A stretch of DNA of 25,083 bases, taken from contig DATMNI010000328.1 of NCBI GenBank assembly GCA_035570275.1, forward strand, positions 1 through 25,083. Reading direction: 5' to 3'. Every line of letters begins with the position of its first letter. The stretch's first letter is position 1. The position numbers and the translations under genes are program-made. Shown one piece after another: positions 1 through 7,245 of the stretch. The stretch is from DATMNI01 sp035570275 (GTDB taxonomy: Bacteria > Acidobacteriota > Terriglobia > Bryobacterales > Bryobacteraceae). The notes under the pieces were generated by a model. That model made no database searches. It had not been told where the DNA came from and saw nothing but the letters and a program-made list of their open reading frames with translations.

Positions 1-66
1 GAGAAACGGGCTCGCCGAATTAAGAACGCAGCCGAAGCCGCAGTCCTTGAGTACTTGTCCGGCTGA
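1..66 (+). CDS. C-terminal end of an unidentified protein (partial)
   Basis: Frame 1 is open from the first base to a TGA at 64-66 and encodes 21 residues rich in Ala, Arg and Lys that end in LEYLSG. The composition looks like a terminal amphipathic helix of a real protein, and the downstream 150 bases hold no better candidate. The gene begins outside the window, so neither the start nor the product can be judged. It could equally be a chance open frame; the short length makes this weak. Confidence 0.35.
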   Translation, partial: EKRARRIKNAAEAAVLEYLSG

Positions 67-213
67 AGGTTGGTCCGAGGTTGCACCACTTGGCCGCGAG
101 ACTCCGGACCGGTAAAAATCGCGAGCACAGGAGCGAGAAAGTCGCGTTCTGGGAAGGTGGAACCAGACACAGGCCCGAGACTGAATCGCACCGGCCCCTG
201 AACGGCGCCCCCA

Positions 214-441
214 CTACCGCCGAAAAATCCACATCACTACCGACAGCACCACGCTGATCAGCAGACACGTCACAATCGGAAAGTAGAACGTGGAGTTCTT
301 TCCCTGAATGTAGATGTCGCCAGGCAATCGGCCCAGCCGGATGGGCAAACGGCCAAGCAGCAGCACCAACACTCCCGCCGCCACCAGCACCAGTCCCGCC
401 GCGATGAGGAGTCGCCCCAGCGGCATGCCTTCAATTCCCAT
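214..441 (-). CDS. DUF2905 family small membrane protein
   Basis: This 75-residue protein has two hydrophobic segments, about residues 8-29 and 53-71, which would span the inner membrane twice. Between them lies the signature RLGRLPGDIYIQGKN followed by FYFPIVTC, and the protein ends in FRR. This is the pattern of the DUF2905 family, whose members are usually about 65-80 residues, so it appears complete. The function is unknown in the family. It is divergent from the M20 peptidase gene, with a tandem repeat and a hairpin in the shared upstream region. The ATG at 441 leaves a complete family-length protein; no strong ribosome binding site is visible. Confidence 0.85.
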   Translation of the reverse strand: MGIEGMPLGRLLIAAGLVLVAAGVLVLLLGRLPIRLGRLPGDIYIQGKNSTFYFPIVTCLLISVVLSVVMWIFRR

Positions 442-445
442 GTCT

Positions 446-490
446 CAGTATAGGCGGCTTCAGTATAGGCGGCTTCAGTATAGGCGGGTG
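446..490. repeat. Three tandem copies of a 15-base unit
   Basis: The unit CAGTATAGGCGGCTT occurs at 446-460 and 461-475, with a third copy at 476-490 that differs in its last bases. It fills most of the region between the divergent DUF2905 and M20 peptidase genes. Each unit contains a TATAGG hexamer resembling a weak -10 box, so copy number could affect promoter choice; that is inference. Confidence 0.9.
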
Positions 491-496
491 CCTTCA

Positions 497-516
497 GTAG
501 CCGGGCCTTCGGCTAC
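497..516. promoter_or_regulatory. Perfect 7-bp hairpin just upstream of the M20 gene
   Basis: GTAGCCG at 497-503 and CGGCTAC at 510-516 form a perfect 7-base-pair stem with a 6-base loop, nine bases before the M20 start at 525. In mRNA it would sit where a ribosome binding site is expected. The GTAG at the foot resembles REP elements, but a single copy cannot establish that. Confidence 0.5.
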
Positions 517-524
517 CATGACAT

Positions 525-1916
525 ATGCGCAATCTTATTGTCCTGATGGCCGCCCTGCTCGCGATGCTGCCCCTTTGTGCCCAGCAGCAGCCGCAGCATC
601 AACTGGCCCGGGCCGTCTTCCAGCAACTGATCGAGATCAATACCACCGATTCCACAGGCGACAACACGCGCGCCGCCGAAGCCATGGCCGCGCGTTTCCG
701 CGAAGCGGGCTATCCGGAGGGCGACCTGCGCGAACTGGGCCCCGTGCCCCGCAAGGGCAACCTGGTGGTGAGGCTGCACGGCGCCGGTACCGGCGCGGCC
801 CGGCCCATCCTGTTCATCGGCCATCTGGATGTAGTGGAAGCCAAGCGCGCCGACTGGTCGTTCGACCCCTTTTAATTCCGCGAGCAGGACGGCTACTTCT
901 ACGGCCGCGGCACTTCGGATATGAAAGGCGACGACGCCACATTGGTCGCCACTTTCCTGCGCCTGAAGCGTGAGGGCTTCCGGCCCGCCCGCGACCTGAT
1001 TCTGGCTTTGACCTCCGATGAGGAGGGCGGCAATTCCAACGGCGTCGACTGGCTGGTCAAGAACCACCGCGACCTGATTGACGCCGAGTTCTGCGTCAAC
1101 GCCGATAGCGGCGGCGGCGACATCAAAAACGGCAAGCGCGTCTTCATGAGCGTGCAGGCGGCCGAGAAAGTCTTTCTCAGTTTCAAGCTGGAAACCCGCA
1201 ACCCCGGCGGCCATAGTTCACTCCCCATCAAAGATAACGCCATCTACCATCTGGCCGACGGCCTGTCGCGTCTCGGCAAGTTCGATTTTCCGGTGCACCT
1301 GTTCGACGTGACGCGCGCCAGTTTTGAGCGCATGGCCGCGATCTACCCGGGTCAGCTTGGAGCCGACATGAAGGCCATCGTGCAGAACCCGAACGACGCC
1401 GCCGTGGTGTCCCGGCTTTCCGCTCTGCCGCAGTACAACGCTCAGCTTCGAACCACATGCGTGGCCACTATGCTTGCAGCCGGCCATGCGGAAAACGCCC
1501 TGCCGCAGTCGGCAACAGCGACCGTCAACTGCCGCCTGCTGCCCGTGGACAAAGCGCAAGACGTGGAGCGAACCCTCAATCAGGTTCTTGCCGACCCCCA
1601 AATTACAGTCTCCGTGATGCGCCCTCCCACGCCTGTGCCTTACACGCCGATCAACGCGAAGGTGCTGAGTGTGGTGACAGCCGCCACCGCCGGGTATTGG
1701 CCGGGGATTCCCGTAATTCCCAGAATGGACACCGGCGCCAGCGACGGAATCTATCTGATCGGCGCCGGCATGCCCACCTACGGCATTAGCGGCATCTTCG
1801 GCGACGAAGACGATGTCCGCGCCCACGGCCGCGACGAACGGGTTCTGGTGCAGTGGTTTTACGACGCGGTGGACTTCATGTATACGCTGGTGACCGCGTT
1901 GGGGAAGGGCGAGTAG
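525..1916 (+). pseudogene. Secreted M20-family metallopeptidase, interrupted by an in-frame TAA
   Basis: The 525-875 and 921-1916 open frames are in the same frame and together give one M20/M25/M40 metallo-hydrolase of about 463 codons, broken only by TAA at 873-875 (codon 117). A signal peptide covers about residues 1-20. The di-zinc site residues are split by the stop: GHLD (His100, Asp102) lies before it, while TSDMKG (Asp132), the EE pair (codons 166-167), GGHSS and the terminal AHGRDERV lie after it. Residues flanking the stop (WSFDPF, then FREQDGYFYGRG) match the family without a gap, so this is a point nonsense change, not an indel. The downstream piece alone lacks the HxD half and should be inactive. 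A sequencing error is the main alternative. Confidence 0.85.
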
Positions 1917-1922
1917 CGGGCT

Positions 1923-2813
1923 TCAGTGCCGCACCAGCCGGCGTGCGCTCTCGTCCCAGCGCCACAGCACTTCGACGCCGTTAAGATGGACGCCGCCCAG
2001 CCACCGGTTGATACCGTTGAGGTGGACATGGTCGGCGCGCGTGCCAAGCACATCGCGGCCGGCTTCGGTCAGGTAGTAATTCGCGTGGCGCTCCTCCAGC
2101 AGCGGGCGGCGGCAATCGCACAGTCCCCGCAAGTAGCGTTGGAAAATCGAATCGCCCATGAAGATCCGTTCCTCCAGGGTTTGTTCGGCCGCGAACAGGG
2201 CAGCGAACGTGCGTTTGCCTTCGCCAACCAGTACCAGGATTTGCCGCTCCGTGCGGGCCAGGCCATTTTCAGTGGACGGAAACTGCTGCAGGTGCCGCCG
2301 CAGCGCGCCGTCCAGGAACGGCAGCCTGGAGGTGTCGCGCCGCAGCAGCCCGTCAATGTCCATCGGGTCGGGGGAGCGGAAGGCCCGCCACGCGGCGCTC
2401 GCCAGGTCAAATTCTTCCGGCGTGACCGTATGCCGCGCCGGCCAGTGCTCCGCCAGTTGGGGGCCAGTGAGGCGGCCCAGGTATTGGTCGATGCAGATCA
2501 GGCTCAGGCGTGTGGCGCCACCGGCACGCGGACGCAACCGGTCCAGTATCTGGATGAGCTGCAACTGGTCGTACAGATCGTGCTCGAACCAGAGGGCGAC
2601 CTCTTCGTGCAGCGCGAATTCATCCAGGGCCGCATCGCGGTTCGTCAGCTCATCCCCGGCGTCCAGATACAGAGCGCGAACATGCCGCAGTTCCTCCGGC
2701 GACAGTCCGGCTGGCACCGGCCCTTCGTGCAGCACGTCGATCCAGGCCAGCACATCGCCACCCAGCCCGGATTCCCGCAGCGACACCGAGGTGCCGTTGG
2801 TGACATGCAGCAT
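1923..2813 (-). CDS. DUF1835 domain-containing protein
   Basis: This 296-residue cytoplasmic protein begins MLHVTNGTSV and continues with DVLAWIDVLHEGPVP, the N-terminal signature of the DUF1835 family (about residues 1-125). The C-terminal part, including residues around NYYLTEAG, resembles a winged-helix-like tail often seen in these proteins. No enzymatic function is established for the family. The ATG at 2813 is preceded by AGGGG at a seven-base spacing and by a TTTAAT hexamer further upstream. It converges on the M20 gene with only six bases between the stops. No signal peptide or membrane segment is seen. Confidence 0.8.
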   Translation of the reverse strand: MLHVTNGTSVSLRESGLGGDVLAWIDVLHEGPVPAGLSPEELRHVRALYLDAGDELTNRDAALDEFALHEEVALWFEHDLYDQLQLIQILDRLRPRAGGATRLSLICIDQYLGRLTGPQLAEHWPARHTVTPEEFDLASAAWRAFRSPDPMDIDGLLRRDTSRLPFLDGALRRHLQQFPSTENGLARTERQILVLVGEGKRTFAALFAAEQTLEERIFMGDSIFQRYLRGLCDCRRPLLEERHANYYLTEAGRDVLGTRADHVHLNGINRWLGGVHLNGVEVLWRWDESARRLVRH

Positions 2814-2864
2814 AATCCGCCCCTGTTCAAATTAAACCACGTGAGAAGTCGCCGGTGGCGCTAT

Positions 2865-2910
2865 GTGGGGCAGCTTAGCAAGCTGCGGCGGATTGGCAAT
2901 CCGCCTGCCG
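2865..2910 (+). repeat. Twin-hairpin dispersed element, copy 1
   Basis: This 46-base element consists of TGTGGG, a first hairpin GCAGCTT-AGC-AAGCTGC and a second hairpin GGCGGATT-GGC-AATCCGCC followed by TGCC. Both stems are perfect. The first stem carries C:G where the other three full copies carry G:C, a compensatory change. It lies between two genes on the minus strand (DUF1835 and the amidohydrolase). Confidence 0.93.
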
Positions 2911-2958
2911 GGAGTTGGCGCGCAGCCGAACCTCTACAAGCGACTTTCGAGAGTGCGA

Positions 2959-2979
2959 CGGATTGGCAATCCGCCTGCC
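2959..2979 (+). repeat. Half copy of the twin-hairpin element
   Basis: Only the second hairpin is present, CGGATT-GGC-AATCCG followed by CCTGCC, about 50 bases from copy 1. The first hairpin is missing or replaced by unrelated sequence. Confidence 0.85.
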
Positions 2980-3019
2980 GGGGGCGGTGGTTCGATTGAA
3001 GGCCAAGCAGCCCACCCCC

Positions 3020-4522
3020 TCACCGCTTCCGCGCCTGCGCGACCATCTCCTTTACGCGCGCCATCAGGGTGGGCACATGGTAGGGGATGCCATCCTTGAC
3101 GGTCCATTCGATGCCGCCGGTGTGGACGGACTTGCCGTCGCGGATTTCTTCGGTGCCCGTGGGGTAGAGCAGCTTCAGGTTTTCGAGCGGGTTGCCGTTG
3201 ACCACAATCAGGTCGGCGGCGAAGCCGGCGCGGACGCGGCCCAGCCTTTCCTCCTGGCCTAGAATGGTGGCGTTGTTGCCGGTGGCCTGCTGGATAATCT
3301 TGATGGGGTTGAAGCCGGCTTCCTGGTGCAGTTCCATGCCTCGGATGAGCCCGAAACCGTACATCTGGTAAATGAAGCCGGCGTCGTCACCCATGCCGAT
3401 CAGGCCGCCGCGGCGGTCAAAGTCGCGCAGCGCGGCCATCCAGAGGCGGTAGTTTTCTTTCCAGAACGTCTCGTCGGTGGAGGTCCAGCCGATGAAATAG
3501 GAGCCGTGGTTTTTGGGGTTGGGCTGGAAATATTCCGCCAGCGTGGGGTGCAGATACTCGGCAAACCAGGGCTGGTTCTGGGCGCGCTGCAGGTCGCGGC
3601 TGGCTTCGTAGATATCCAGCGTGGGGACCCAGGCCACGTGCGCCTGAACCATGCCATCCAGCACCTTGCCGAGGCGTTCGGGGTTGGCTTCGCGCCAGAG
3701 GTGGCCGGCATAGCGGAAACGGTCGGTCTCGTTGTTGTAGTTGTAACTCGGTGGAAAATTCTGCGCGCCGGCTTCGATGGCTGCATCGGGGATGCCGTAC
3801 CAGTGCTCGATGCTGGTGGTGCCGAATTTGATGTCGTCCCACGCGTTGGTCTCCTCGACGCCGGCGTGGTGGGCGATGCGCAGGCCGAGTTTGTGGGCTT
3901 CCGCCTCCATGGCGGCCATGATGTCGCGATCGATGCCGAGGATCTTGATGCCATCCACGCCCATCTGTTTGAGCGAGCGCACGCGGGCGACGGCCTCGGC
4001 GGCGTTGCGGACGCGGCCGAACATGGGATAGATGAAAATGCGCGGGGCGGCGATTTCACCTTCCGAGGATTGCTTGCGGATCTCAAGCGCGCGCTGGGTA
4101 TCGCTGCCGACATCGCGGATGGTGGTGATGCCGCAAGCCAGCCAGATGTTGAGTTCGTAGGCCAGGGGCTGGGGCTTGCCGCCGCGTTCCTCCTGCAAAT
4201 GGGCGTGGGCGTTGATAAGGCCGGGGAGCACGTACTTCCCGGTGGCGTCGATGACGGCGTCAGCCTGCGCGGCCGCGGTCGTACCGCCGCGGGAAAGCGA
4301 GACGGAGTCGAGCGGGATCACGTCGGCAATGGTATTGTTTTCGACCACGATGTCCTTGGGACCGCTGGCCGGGGTGCCGTTGCCGTCGACGACCATGGCG
4401 TTGTGAATGAGCAGGCGGCGCGCGCGCCTTCCGCTGGTGGGAGTGGTCTGGGCGGAAGCGGTGGCGCCGAGGATGGCGCCCAGGAGGATGGCGGCGATGG
4501 CAAGAGGGAATCGGTTGGACAT
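3020..4522 (-). CDS. Secreted metal-dependent amidohydrolase
   Basis: The 500-residue product has a signal peptide (about residues 1-24, ending TASAQ) and an amidohydrolase TIM-barrel fold. The metal-binding HxH is in LINAHAHLQ (His106, His108). A lysine in GIKILGID (Lys193) is in position for the bridging ligand, histidines follow at RIAHH (218-219) and IEHW (240), and the late aspartate is in GMGDDAG (379-380). The C-terminus has the usual GFAADLIVVNGNPLENL segment. The family hydrolyses C-N bonds of imidazolones, dipeptides or related compounds; the substrate is not predictable here. No ribosome binding site is visible: a CACAAT hexamer lies seven bases upstream of the ATG, suggesting a leaderless mRNA. 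It is divergent from the cytochrome gene. Confidence 0.9.
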   Translation of the reverse strand: MSNRFPLAIAAILLGAILGATASAQTTPTSGRRARRLLIHNAMVVDGNGTPASGPKDIVVENNTIADVIPLDSVSLSRGGTTAAAQADAVIDATGKYVLPGLINAHAHLQEERGGKPQPLAYELNIWLACGITTIRDVGSDTQRALEIRKQSSEGEIAAPRIFIYPMFGRVRNAAEAVARVRSLKQMGVDGIKILGIDRDIMAAMEAEAHKLGLRIAHHAGVEETNAWDDIKFGTTSIEHWYGIPDAAIEAGAQNFPPSYNYNNETDRFRYAGHLWREANPERLGKVLDGMVQAHVAWVPTLDIYEASRDLQRAQNQPWFAEYLHPTLAEYFQPNPKNHGSYFIGWTSTDETFWKENYRLWMAALRDFDRRGGLIGMGDDAGFIYQMYGFGLIRGMELHQEAGFNPIKIIQQATGNNATILGQEERLGRVRAGFAADLIVVNGNPLENLKLLYPTGTEEIRDGKSVHTGGIEWTVKDGIPYHVPTLMARVKEMVAQARKR

Positions 4523-4529
4523 GGGATCG

Positions 4530-4535
4530 ATTGTG
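4530..4535 (-). promoter_or_regulatory. Candidate -10 box for a leaderless amidohydrolase mRNA
   Basis: On the minus strand CACAAT, preceded by TGC (an extended -10 arrangement), ends exactly seven bases before the ATG at 4522. No Shine-Dalgarno sequence fits between. Transcription would begin at or next to the start codon. This is inference from spacing. Confidence 0.4.
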
Positions 4536-4566
4536 GCACAAGTTCCTGACGCGGAAGCGAGGGAGC

Positions 4567-4612
4567 GGCAGGCGGATTGCCAATCCGCCGCAGGTTAACA
4601 ACCTGCCCCACA
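4567..4612 (-). repeat. Twin-hairpin dispersed element, copy 3
   Basis: A full copy lies in reverse orientation, with stems GCAGGTT-GTT-AACCTGC and GGCGGATT-GGC-AATCCGCC read on the minus strand. It occupies the centre of the 125-base region between the divergent amidohydrolase and cytochrome genes, immediately upstream of both promoters. Confidence 0.93.
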
Positions 4613-4647
4613 AGGATTTGTGATAAGTTCTTGTTTAACGAGGGAAC

Positions 4648-5085
4648 ATGAAGGGTACGCGAATCTTGATCATCGCCGCGCTGTTGGGTCTGCGGTCTGC
4701 CTCACCGGCGGACACGCCCTCCCTGGACTACACTTTTTTCAAAGAGCGGGTACAGCCCATCTTTCTCAAGAAGCGGCCGGGGCACGCGCGCTGCGTAACC
4801 TGCCACGCCCATGGCAGCCCGCCGTTGCAGCCCCTGGCGGCTGGAACCACTGACTGGAACGACGAGCAATCGCGCAAAAACTTTGCCATGTGGAAGCTGT
4901 TCGTGGTTCCGGGGAACCCGCTGAAGAGCCCGTTGTTGGTGCATCCGCTGGCTGCCGATGCAGGCGGAGACCACTTCCACGCCGGCGGCAAGCATTGGAC
5001 ATCGCAGGACGATCCGGAGTGGCAAACGCTGGCCGCCTGGGTCAAGGGCCAGACAAATGGCCAGACACCGGGAGGTGCAAAGTGA
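4648..5085 (+). CDS. Periplasmic c-type cytochrome-like protein with one CxxCH
   Basis: This 145-residue protein has a signal peptide (about residues 1-21) and one haem c attachment site, CVTCH at residues 49-53, within a segment FFKERVQPIFLKKRPGHAR typical of short acidobacterial and planctomycete cytochromes. Later conserved-looking parts include PLLVHPL and a C-terminal PEWQTLAAWVKG helix. It probably accepts or passes electrons in the periplasm. The start is supported by GAGGG three bases before the ATG. The stop TGA overlaps a GTG of the next gene (GTGA, 5082-5085), implying translational coupling and a shared task with the propeller protein. No obvious distal methionine ligand can be assigned with certainty. 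Confidence 0.85.
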   Translation: MKGTRILIIAALLGLRSASPADTPSLDYTFFKERVQPIFLKKRPGHARCVTCHAHGSPPLQPLAAGTTDWNDEQSRKNFAMWKLFVVPGNPLKSPLLVHPLAADAGGDHFHAGGKHWTSQDDPEWQTLAAWVKGQTNGQTPGGAK

Positions 5086-6122
5086 CGCGAGTGACGAAGA
5101 TGCGAGTGACGACGATGCGAGTGACGAATACGCTGCTCGGGCTATTGGTTGCGGCAACGTCGCTAGGCGCGGCGGTCCGCGTGTTGCAGACGAACTCGGC
5201 AGGGGACAACATTCACGTCATCGACCCGGTTACGAATCAGGTGGTCGGGACCATCGAGGATATCGAGGTGCCGCACGGCGTCACCATCGCGCCCGATGGC
5301 AGCCGGATCTACGTCACCGATGAATCGCTCAGCACGCTGGACGTGGTGGACGCCAAAACGCTAAAGGTCTTCAAGCGGATTCCGTTGAGCGGGCGGCCGA
5401 ACAATGTGGACGTGTCCAAAGACGGCTCGCATGTTTACGTGGCGATCGCGCAGGCGCCGGGTGCGGTGGACGTGATCGATACGGCGTCGCTTACCAACGT
5501 GAAGACCATACCGGTGAAGGGCGCCATCCACAATGTCTATGTGACGCCGGACGGCAAGTATGCGGTGGCAGGGTCGATTCCCACCAGCACCATCAACGTC
5601 ATCGACACAGCCAGCAACACGGTGGCGTGGACATTGACGATGAGCGCGGGGATTCGGCCGATGGCGTTTACCAGGAATGCCGACGGATCGACCAAGGAAA
5701 TCATTGTGCAGCTTTCGGATTTCCACGGCTTCGCGGTGGTGGACTTTCAAAGCCACAAGGAGGTCAACCGCGTGACGCTTCCGGACCCGGCAGGCGTGGA
5801 GAAGGAGACGCAGGGCATCCAGGGGGCGCCGGCGCATGGGTTGGCGATAACGGCGGATGGGAAGACGCTGTGGGTGACAAGCAAATATTACGGCTATGTG
5901 GCGGCCTACTCGCTGCCGGATTGCAAGCTGCTGAAGGTGGTGCCGGTGGGGTCGCATCCGGAGTGGCTGACCATTCCGCCGGGCGGCGCGGATCTGTACG
6001 TGGCGCTGGCGGGTAACGATGCCACGGTGGCGGTGGACCTGAAGACGATGAAGGTGGTGAAGAAGATTCCGGTCGGCGCGGTGCCGAAGCGGAACACCAG
6101 CGGCGTGCTGAAGACGGAGTAA
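5082..6122 (+). CDS. Secreted seven-bladed YVTN beta-propeller protein
   Basis: The protein has seven recurring blade motifs of the type VIDPVTNQVVGTI, VVDAKTLKVFKRI, VIDTASLTNVKTI and onward to VDLKTMKVVKKI, each with an upstream PDG turn, so it folds as a single propeller of the YVTN/NHL/quinoprotein-like class. I choose the GTG at 5082 (346 residues) because GGAGGT lies five bases upstream and the codon overlaps the cytochrome stop. In-frame ATGs at 5100 and 5115 are alternatives, and the hydrophobic part of the signal peptide (NTLLGLLVAATSLGAA) follows all of them. A 15-base triplication encodes RVTKM-RVTTM-RVTNT before it. The pairing with a cytochrome suggests a redox or surface-associated role; the ligand is unknown. 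Confidence 0.88.
   Translation: MTRVTKMRVTTMRVTNTLLGLLVAATSLGAAVRVLQTNSAGDNIHVIDPVTNQVVGTIEDIEVPHGVTIAPDGSRIYVTDESLSTLDVVDAKTLKVFKRIPLSGRPNNVDVSKDGSHVYVAIAQAPGAVDVIDTASLTNVKTIPVKGAIHNVYVTPDGKYAVAGSIPTSTINVIDTASNTVAWTLTMSAGIRPMAFTRNADGSTKEIIVQLSDFHGFAVVDFQSHKEVNRVTLPDPAGVEKETQGIQGAPAHGLAITADGKTLWVTSKYYGYVAAYSLPDCKLLKVVPVGSHPEWLTIPPGGADLYVALAGNDATVAVDLKTMKVVKKIPVGAVPKRNTSGVLKTE
5087..5131 (+). repeat. 15-base tandem triplication at the propeller N-terminus
   Basis: GCGAGTGACGAAGAT, GCGAGTGACGACGAT and GCGAGTGACGAATAC follow each other at 5087-5101, 5102-5116 and 5117-5131. The unit is a multiple of three and encodes RVTxx. Two of the units end by supplying an in-frame ATG, so the number of possible starts changes with copy number. 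Confidence 0.92.
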
Positions 6123-6141
6123 GGCAGTCGTGTGTTTCGAC

Positions 6142-6225
6142 GAAACCGCTCCCTGAACGGTCGCGGCTCGATCGGAGCCACGGTCGCGGCTCTGATAGGA
6201 GCCACGCGCGTTAGCAAGCGGTTTC
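6142..6225. repeat. Inverted-repeat-flanked tandem repeat
   Basis: GAAACCGCT (6142-6150) and AGCGGTTTC (6217-6225) are perfect inverted ends. Between them two near-identical units of 23-24 bases lie side by side (6158-6180 and 6181-6204), each starting CGGTCGCGGCTC and ending GGAGCCA. It occupies the convergent space between the propeller gene and the response regulator. No coding potential is apparent. Confidence 0.75.
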
Positions 6226-6293
6226 CCGACAAGTCGGCGTACTTCTGAAGTGACCGACTCAGGCGCCATTCCCCAGGCGCGGCCCACTCAGGT

Positions 6294-6935
6294 TTACGGC
6301 TTGACTAAACCTCGCCGGACCGCATAGCGCACCAGACCGGTGACTTCGTGGATGTCCAGCTTTCCCATAAGAGCGGTCCGATAAGACTCGGCTGTCTTGA
6401 CTGTAAGTTTGAGCTGTTCGGCAATCCCGCGGGTAGTGTTGCCTTGCGCAATCAACTGCAACACCTGCAATTCGCGCGGGCTCAAAATCTCCGTGGGCGC
6501 TCCGCCCCGGGTCTTGATCAGGAGGCAGGAGTCCGCGGCAAACCGGGAGACACCGGGGCTCAGATAGGTATCGCCGCGGTAGACGTCACGAATCGCCTCA
6601 ACCAACACAGTCGATGCTTCCGATTTCAGCACGTAGCCATTGATACCCGCATTGATTACTTCCAGGACATACTGTTCTTCGCGATGGATCGTCAAGATGA
6701 TCGTCTTGGTGCGGGGCGTGACACGCTGGATCTGCTTGGCCGCTTCCAAACCATTGAGCCGGGGCATCGTGAAATCCAGGACAGCGACGTCGGGGTGCAG
6801 TTTCCCGGCCAGGATGACCGCTTCGAATCCGTCCGGACACTCGGCCAACACATTGAAGCCCTCTTGCTCCATCAGAGTCTTCAGCCCCTGGCGGAAAATC
6901 GGGTGGTCATCGGCAAGCAGCAGGCTAATCGGCAT
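6294..6935 (-). CDS. NarL/FixJ-type response regulator
   Basis: The 213-residue protein has a receiver domain (about 1-120) and a LuxR/NarL-type helix-turn-helix DNA-binding domain (about 148-208). The acidic pocket DD (9-10), phospho-acceptor Asp54 in VLDFTMP, Thr82 and Lys104 are all present, so the phosphorylation switch should work. The output domain has LSPRELQVLQLIAQG and the recognition-helix region KLTVKTAESYRTALMGKL. It is a transcription factor activated by a histidine kinase, but no kinase gene is next to it, making it an orphan in this window. A purine-rich stretch just before the ATG is only a weak ribosome binding site. Confidence 0.93.
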   Translation of the reverse strand: MPISLLLADDHPIFRQGLKTLMEQEGFNVLAECPDGFEAVILAGKLHPDVAVLDFTMPRLNGLEAAKQIQRVTPRTKTIILTIHREEQYVLEVINAGINGYVLKSEASTVLVEAIRDVYRGDTYLSPGVSRFAADSCLLIKTRGGAPTEILSPRELQVLQLIAQGNTTRGIAEQLKLTVKTAESYRTALMGKLDIHEVTGLVRYAVRRGLVKP

Positions 6936-7245
6936 TTCTTCTTTCCCGAGAACGGTTGATGAGTAACTTGGTTCCCATGCCCCGCGGGTTCTTGAAACGC
7001 TGCGACAAGACAGGCCGTTTGAAAAACAGGCCGCTCGGTGGAGAGAACTAATTCATTATCTCACTTACGTGAGAGCGCGGTTGAAAAGAAATCCCGCTTT
7101 CGTTCAAAACCCGGCTCCCGGTCGTGGCTACCGCCCACATCATCATTGTTTGCAACATCCGGAAACGGTGCTCCTGAGGCTTCGCCAGTTCGTTCCCGGT
7201 CATTGCGGCTTGGCGGCCTGGCGACTTGGCTCGGTCGCCCGCCCG
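6936..7245. other. Intergenic region, no gene seen
   Basis: These 310 bases separate gudD from the downstream response regulator, both on the minus strand. I see no convincing open frame. The only structure is a 16-base interrupted palindrome at 7059-7074 and a short direct repeat ACAGGCCG near 7012 and 7026. Confidence 0.6.
7059..7074. promoter_or_regulatory. Interrupted palindrome TCTCAC-N4-GTGAGA
   Basis: Six perfectly complementary bases flank TTAC. It lies about 125 bases upstream of the response regulator start, so an operator for that gene is possible. The core resembles the CTCACGTGAG palindrome at 16733-16742. Function is inferred only. Confidence 0.4.

Noticed and set aside
442..516. 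CRISPR-like array
   Set aside because: Units are only 15 bases, directly adjacent without spacers, and there are no cas genes nearby.
2863..3262. Overlapping plus-strand frames reading AIRLPG-type phrases
   Set aside because: These phrases are translations of the hairpin repeat and of the antisense of the amidohydrolase; no gene is supported.
3326..4549. 407-codon plus-strand open frame opposite the amidohydrolase
   Set aside because: The minus strand encodes a complete amidohydrolase with signal peptide and metal ligands; the plus-strand frame is low-complexity antisense.
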